The notes under the pieces were generated by a model, which saw only the letters and a program-made list of their open reading frames with translations, did not search any database and had not been told where the DNA came from. DNA of 64,000 nucleotides from Chrysophaeum taylorii (lineage: Eukaryota; Sar; Pelagophyceae; Pelagomonadales; Pelagomonadaceae). Of the stretch, positions 61,085 to 64,000 are shown piece after piece. Made by a program: the position numbers and the translations under genes. Within the stretch, counting starts at the first letter, position 1. Each line of letters starts with the position of its first letter. The stretch is taken from positions 44,846 through 108,845 of the forward strand of contig JAQMWT010000586.1 in assembly GCA_029834535.1 (NCBI GenBank), written 5' to 3'.

Positions 61085-63820
61085 CTAAGTGGCTGGGGGA
61101 GCATCTGAGTAGAGCGGGTGGTCTAACGAATAATAACAGGAGGGATCATGGGTCAGGCAGTCGGGAATTGTGCAGCAGACCAATGGTTGATCGAAAGGCG
61201 AATAGTGAAAGTGGTCGTAGGGATGAGATTCTATCGTGACTAAAGTTTTGCTAGTAAAGATTTGACGATGTGACGGAGCGCCAGCGTGATCCCATGAAGA
61301 GATATGACCATTTAACCAAATCGGTTTCGACATGGTAAGGTAATCGTCGTAATGAGAGCGAGTAAGGCGGAGCTGTTTCTGGAAGATGAGAGAACCAGAA
61401 TTGCCTGTCACATACGTGTCAAAGCTGTCGTCCTGAGTGTAGCGTGGGACAGCTGAAGCTAGGCTATGAGCGTCTAAAATAACATGCGGATAATCTTCGT
61501 GTGATGTTGATATCGTTATAAAGTTGTCTGGGGTTGGAGTAGACTTGGGTTCGTAGTCTCGTGTAAGTCGCCAGTGGCTATCATCGAAAGATGATTGGGC
61601 GGAGACTGAGGTTTGCGAGTGTATCGCGTATGATGGTGGATACAGGCGTGTGTCCTGTGCTGACGAGTCGGTGCCCTGTGCAGAAAATGAAAATGCAGAA
61701 GAGTCGGGCAACAGAAGAGAATGCCTGAAGGCGATGGACTGCTTGAAGATAGTGTCCGTGCCAGGGGGAGAGTTGACTTCGAAGGTATGGTCAAAGTCGC
61801 ATCTTTCGTGTTCTATGTTGCAAAGTAATCCTGAACTGTGACAATCGACTGATCCATTCCTTTCATGTCCGGAGTCGTTTTCATCAAAATCAAACTTCCC
61901 TTGATGTACGAGCGCGAGGGAGCGTGGTGCATCCCTGGTGAATCGTGCAGTGACTGAAAGGGGGGACATTCGACAGAAGGGTGTTGTCGATATGCGAGAG
62001 CTGTACAGTATACAACGTGTAGGGAGCGTATGTTTCAAGAGAGGATTGATCTGTGGACGGGGGATGTCCGAAGAATGAACATGATGTGAGGTCCTGTCCA
62101 TAATGCGAGAACTGTCCGGCAATGAGTCATGCGAGACTGTGGCTAGCAGCGAGTGTGTGGGAATGAAGAAGTGGATAGGCATGGCAGTTAACTTCCCTTG
62201 ATTCGTAACACAACTGGGTGGGGCTAGCGGTGTGCGGCAGTGAGATTCGGTGGAATGCTTAGAGCAGAGCGCGTGTCCAACCTGTGGAGATTGGGGGTTA
62301 TCCTCGCGGGTGCTACGGAAAGCGTCGGTTGGGTGCGAATCGCAATGGCGGCTGTTGGGCTCAGAGTTCTGCAAGATGGAACCTGTAGTGCAAACGGAGA
62401 GGGGCGAATCGAGTGCGTCATAAGAGCGTAATACGCTAGTGCAGGCTGAGCTGTGTCCGAAGCATGATTCCGATAACAATGTCGACAGATGCGAGATATG
62501 ATTAAAACTGGACGAGGATTTCGCGTGAAGTTGTGTTGTAACCGAACCATAGTGGTGCAGAGCTTCAACGTCAAGCATCGTGCTGGGAGGGACGCGAAAA
62601 GAGGTGAGTGAAGGACTCTGCGTGTGGCTATCATTTGGTGGCGGGCATTTATTGCGCGAGACTGGCGATAACTGCGACGTGTGGCTTTGGCGTGACTGAA
62701 CTTCGTTTGTATATGGCACCATGCTGGATAAAATCGAGCGAGGATGGCATGCTGAAACTTGAGAGGTGTGACCTGCAAGAGACTGACGGAGGAGCGTGGG
62801 AGGCTCTGAATTGCATTGATGGCGGAACTTAGTGTCATCACAAATCGTCGGGGATTTGGTCCTCGGGAGTCGCGTTGAAGCGGGGAGGAACGACGAATAC
62901 TCATCAGGTCTTGGCGTGTGACAGAGGTCCTTAGAAAGAGGGACTTCGGTACGTGCCTTGAATTGTGTTCCGATGTAGCCAGAGTAGCCATAGGAGGCAT
63001 GACTGATACGAATCGAAACGAATCTTGTCGTCGGTGGGAAAATAATTCGCCCTCGTAATTCGAACTGGGTGAAATCTTCGAATTGCCGGTGAGACCGAGA
63101 GACCATGATTGCATAACGAGCGCAGAGCCGGGCGGCGGTCGGAGGAGGGGCTTCAGCGGTGGCTGAGACGACAGTGTTCTGCGTATCATGAATCAAAAGG
63201 TGTTTGGGCATCGTACTGTGCGACAAGCGAGCGTGCGTCTCAGTTGACTGTGGGTGTACCATGGGTATGGCGCAATGTTTGTAGTCTAAACCGAGAGGGG
63301 CGGTGAGCGTGCCGTCGTGAGTACATTGTAGCCTGTGCGGTGTCTGGGCTTTAATCGGAATATGACATATGACGTCGTACAAAGCGATGGGAGCTGAATC
63401 AGACGTGGTGGGACTGGCTAGTAGTGCCGGGAGCAGCATGTGGGGGGTAGCGCTCAGAGATGAGGGTGGAACGCAGTCCACTTCTATCTTGGTTGCCGTG
63501 TGTCGCGGTACTATGGGCGTAAACAAATGACATGAAGTAAATGCTTGTGTCCCAAACGAGAATGCGGTTATAGTCGTGTGCGGAGGTTTCATTTTGTCTC
63601 TGCTGCAGTCAAATGCTTTGGAGGAAACCAATGGAGAAACCACGAGCACATGGGTGGCGTCTGGTGGCCAAAGTTCCTGTGGGAGTGGTTGAGGTGACTC
63701 CAAAGTAGGATTCCTTCTTGGGTATGACTCAAGCGTTGCAATGAGTTCATGCTCGAGACCATATGGTCGTCCATTAGATGACTTGACGTGGTCGCGAATG
63801 AGCGATACGTCGACCTGGTG
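61085..63820 (-). CDS. Long open frame of unknown family, unlike neighbours in composition
   Basis: Minus-strand frame open for about 912 codons, from after a TGA at 63821-63823 to the stop at 61085; no in-frame ATG precedes Met at about codon 75, so the start may lie upstream or be spliced. The product is rich in Ser, His, Thr, Pro, Cys and Tyr, with few Lys/Glu runs, no membrane segment, and no family motif I recognise. Codons are far less GC-rich than in the other genes. A second minus frame (63189-62224) is also open for 321 codons inside it, while all minus-strand stop triplets I checked between 62290 and 62580 (eight of eight) fall in the third frame. This three-base periodicity supports translation. 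It could be a mobile-element or viral-derived ORF, or a fast-evolving host gene. Confidence 0.5.
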   Translation of the reverse strand, partial: HQVDVSLIRDHVKSSNGRPYGLEHELIATLESYPRRNPTLESPQPLPQELWPPDATHVLVVSPLVSSKAFDCSRDKMKPPHTTITAFSFGTQAFTSCHLFTPIVPRHTATKIEVDCVPPSSLSATPHMLLPALLASPTTSDSAPIALYDVICHIPIKAQTPHRLQCTHDGTLTAPLGLDYKHCAIPMVHPQSTETHARLSHSTMPKHLLIHDTQNTVVSATAEAPPPTAARLCARYAIMVSRSHRQFEDFTQFELRGRIIFPPTTRFVSIRISHASYGYSGYIGTQFKARTEVPLSKDLCHTPRPDEYSSFLPASTRLPRTKSPTICDDTKFRHQCNSEPPTLLRQSLAGHTSQVSACHPRSILSSMVPYTNEVQSRQSHTSQLSPVSRNKCPPPNDSHTQSPSLTSFRVPPSTMLDVEALHHYGSVTTQLHAKSSSSFNHISHLSTLLSESCFGHSSACTSVLRSYDALDSPLSVCTTGSILQNSEPNSRHCDSHPTDAFRSTREDNPQSPQVGHALCSKHSTESHCRTPLAPPSCVTNQGKLTAMPIHFFIPTHSLLATVSHDSLPDSSRIMDRTSHHVHSSDIPRPQINPLLKHTLPTRCILYSSRISTTPFCRMSPLSVTARFTRDAPRSLALVHQGKFDFDENDSGHERNGSVDCHSSGLLCNIEHERCDFDHTFEVNSPPGTDTIFKQSIAFRHSLLLPDSSAFSFSAQGTDSSAQDTRLYPPSYAIHSQTSVSAQSSFDDSHWRLTRDYEPKSTPTPDNFITISTSHEDYPHVILDAHSLASAVPRYTQDDSFDTYVTGNSGSLIFQKQLRLTRSHYDDYLTMSKPIWLNGHISSWDHAGAPSHRQIFTSKTLVTIESHPYDHFHYSPFDQPLVCCTIPDCLTHDPSCYYSLDHPLYSDAPPAT

Positions 63821-64000
63821 TCAGGGGAGACCGAGGTGGTGCAGTGACCTGACTGGCTGAGGTAGCCGTGCTGGTAAGATTCCAGCGGGTGCGCGTAAAC
63901 TCTGCAGAGTGCTGACATTGGCTTGTGCCTGATCTTCAGTCGTGCAGGGAGGCGAGATCGTCTGTGCTAATTCGGATTGCAGCGACAGGGAAGGGTCAGG

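Overview
The window is nuclear DNA of a eukaryotic microalga, not a prokaryote. Several genes are joined across very short spliceosomal introns (36-74 nt). There are flagellar-type proteins, Golgi/ER genes (ARF GTPase, glucosidase II beta-like), a SERCA calcium pump and a HECT ubiquitin ligase. Two proteins begin with a signal peptide followed by a Phe-containing, Ser/Arg/Ala-rich stretch, as in plastid targeting of algae with secondary red plastids. A flagellated, photosynthetic stramenopile (heterokont) or similar alga is my inference; the species is not identifiable by eye. Coding DNA is GC-rich; the right end (about 60-64 kb) is clearly less so.

Layout. 0-3.7 kb: transposon debris (a broken hAT-type transposase) and unrecognised remnants. 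3.8-20 kb: three very long genes, namely a 1,272-aa protein that may be ciliary, a 1,537-aa membrane GT2 glycosyltransferase of cellulose-synthase-like architecture, and a divergent 1,911-aa protein resembling a dynein heavy chain tail without a motor. 20.6-25 kb: heat-shock factor, ARF-family GTPase (first exon only 11 nt) and M17 leucyl aminopeptidase. 26.3-32.2 kb: three-exon SERCA-type Ca2+-ATPase and a plastid-type folate/biopterin transporter. 32.3-33.5 kb: a decayed Helitron/Pif1 helicase fragment and a minisatellite.

33.5-43.8 kb is a secretory-pathway and surface cluster: an LNR (Notch-repeat) type I membrane protein, a five-exon triple C-type-lectin membrane protein whose last exon is tandemly duplicated, an ER-type saposin-like protein ending in DEDEL, a glucosidase II beta/MRH-like protein, and an eight-exon EEF1AKMT1-like lysine methyltransferase. 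44.9-49.8 kb holds a very unusual gene: a signal peptide, a Pro/Thr-repeat ectodomain, one membrane segment and a cytosolic HECT E3 ligase domain. 49.8-60 kb is tightly packed: a plastid membrane protein, a coiled-coil protein, a YrhK-like multi-span protein, an M32 carboxypeptidase, a membrane-anchored JmjC/cupin protein, an ABM monooxygenase, a C45 acyltransferase, and a single-chain fusion of a PhnZ/TmpB-type HD oxygenase with a PhnY/TmpA-type 2-oxoglutarate dioxygenase. The last is a candidate self-contained organophosphonate-cleaving enzyme and is the finding I rate highest. 61-63.8 kb holds a long open frame of unknown family.

Genes are often arranged as divergent pairs with only 18-63 bp between start codons, or convergent pairs with stops 13-16 bp apart, so promoters and 3' UTRs must overlap neighbouring transcription units.
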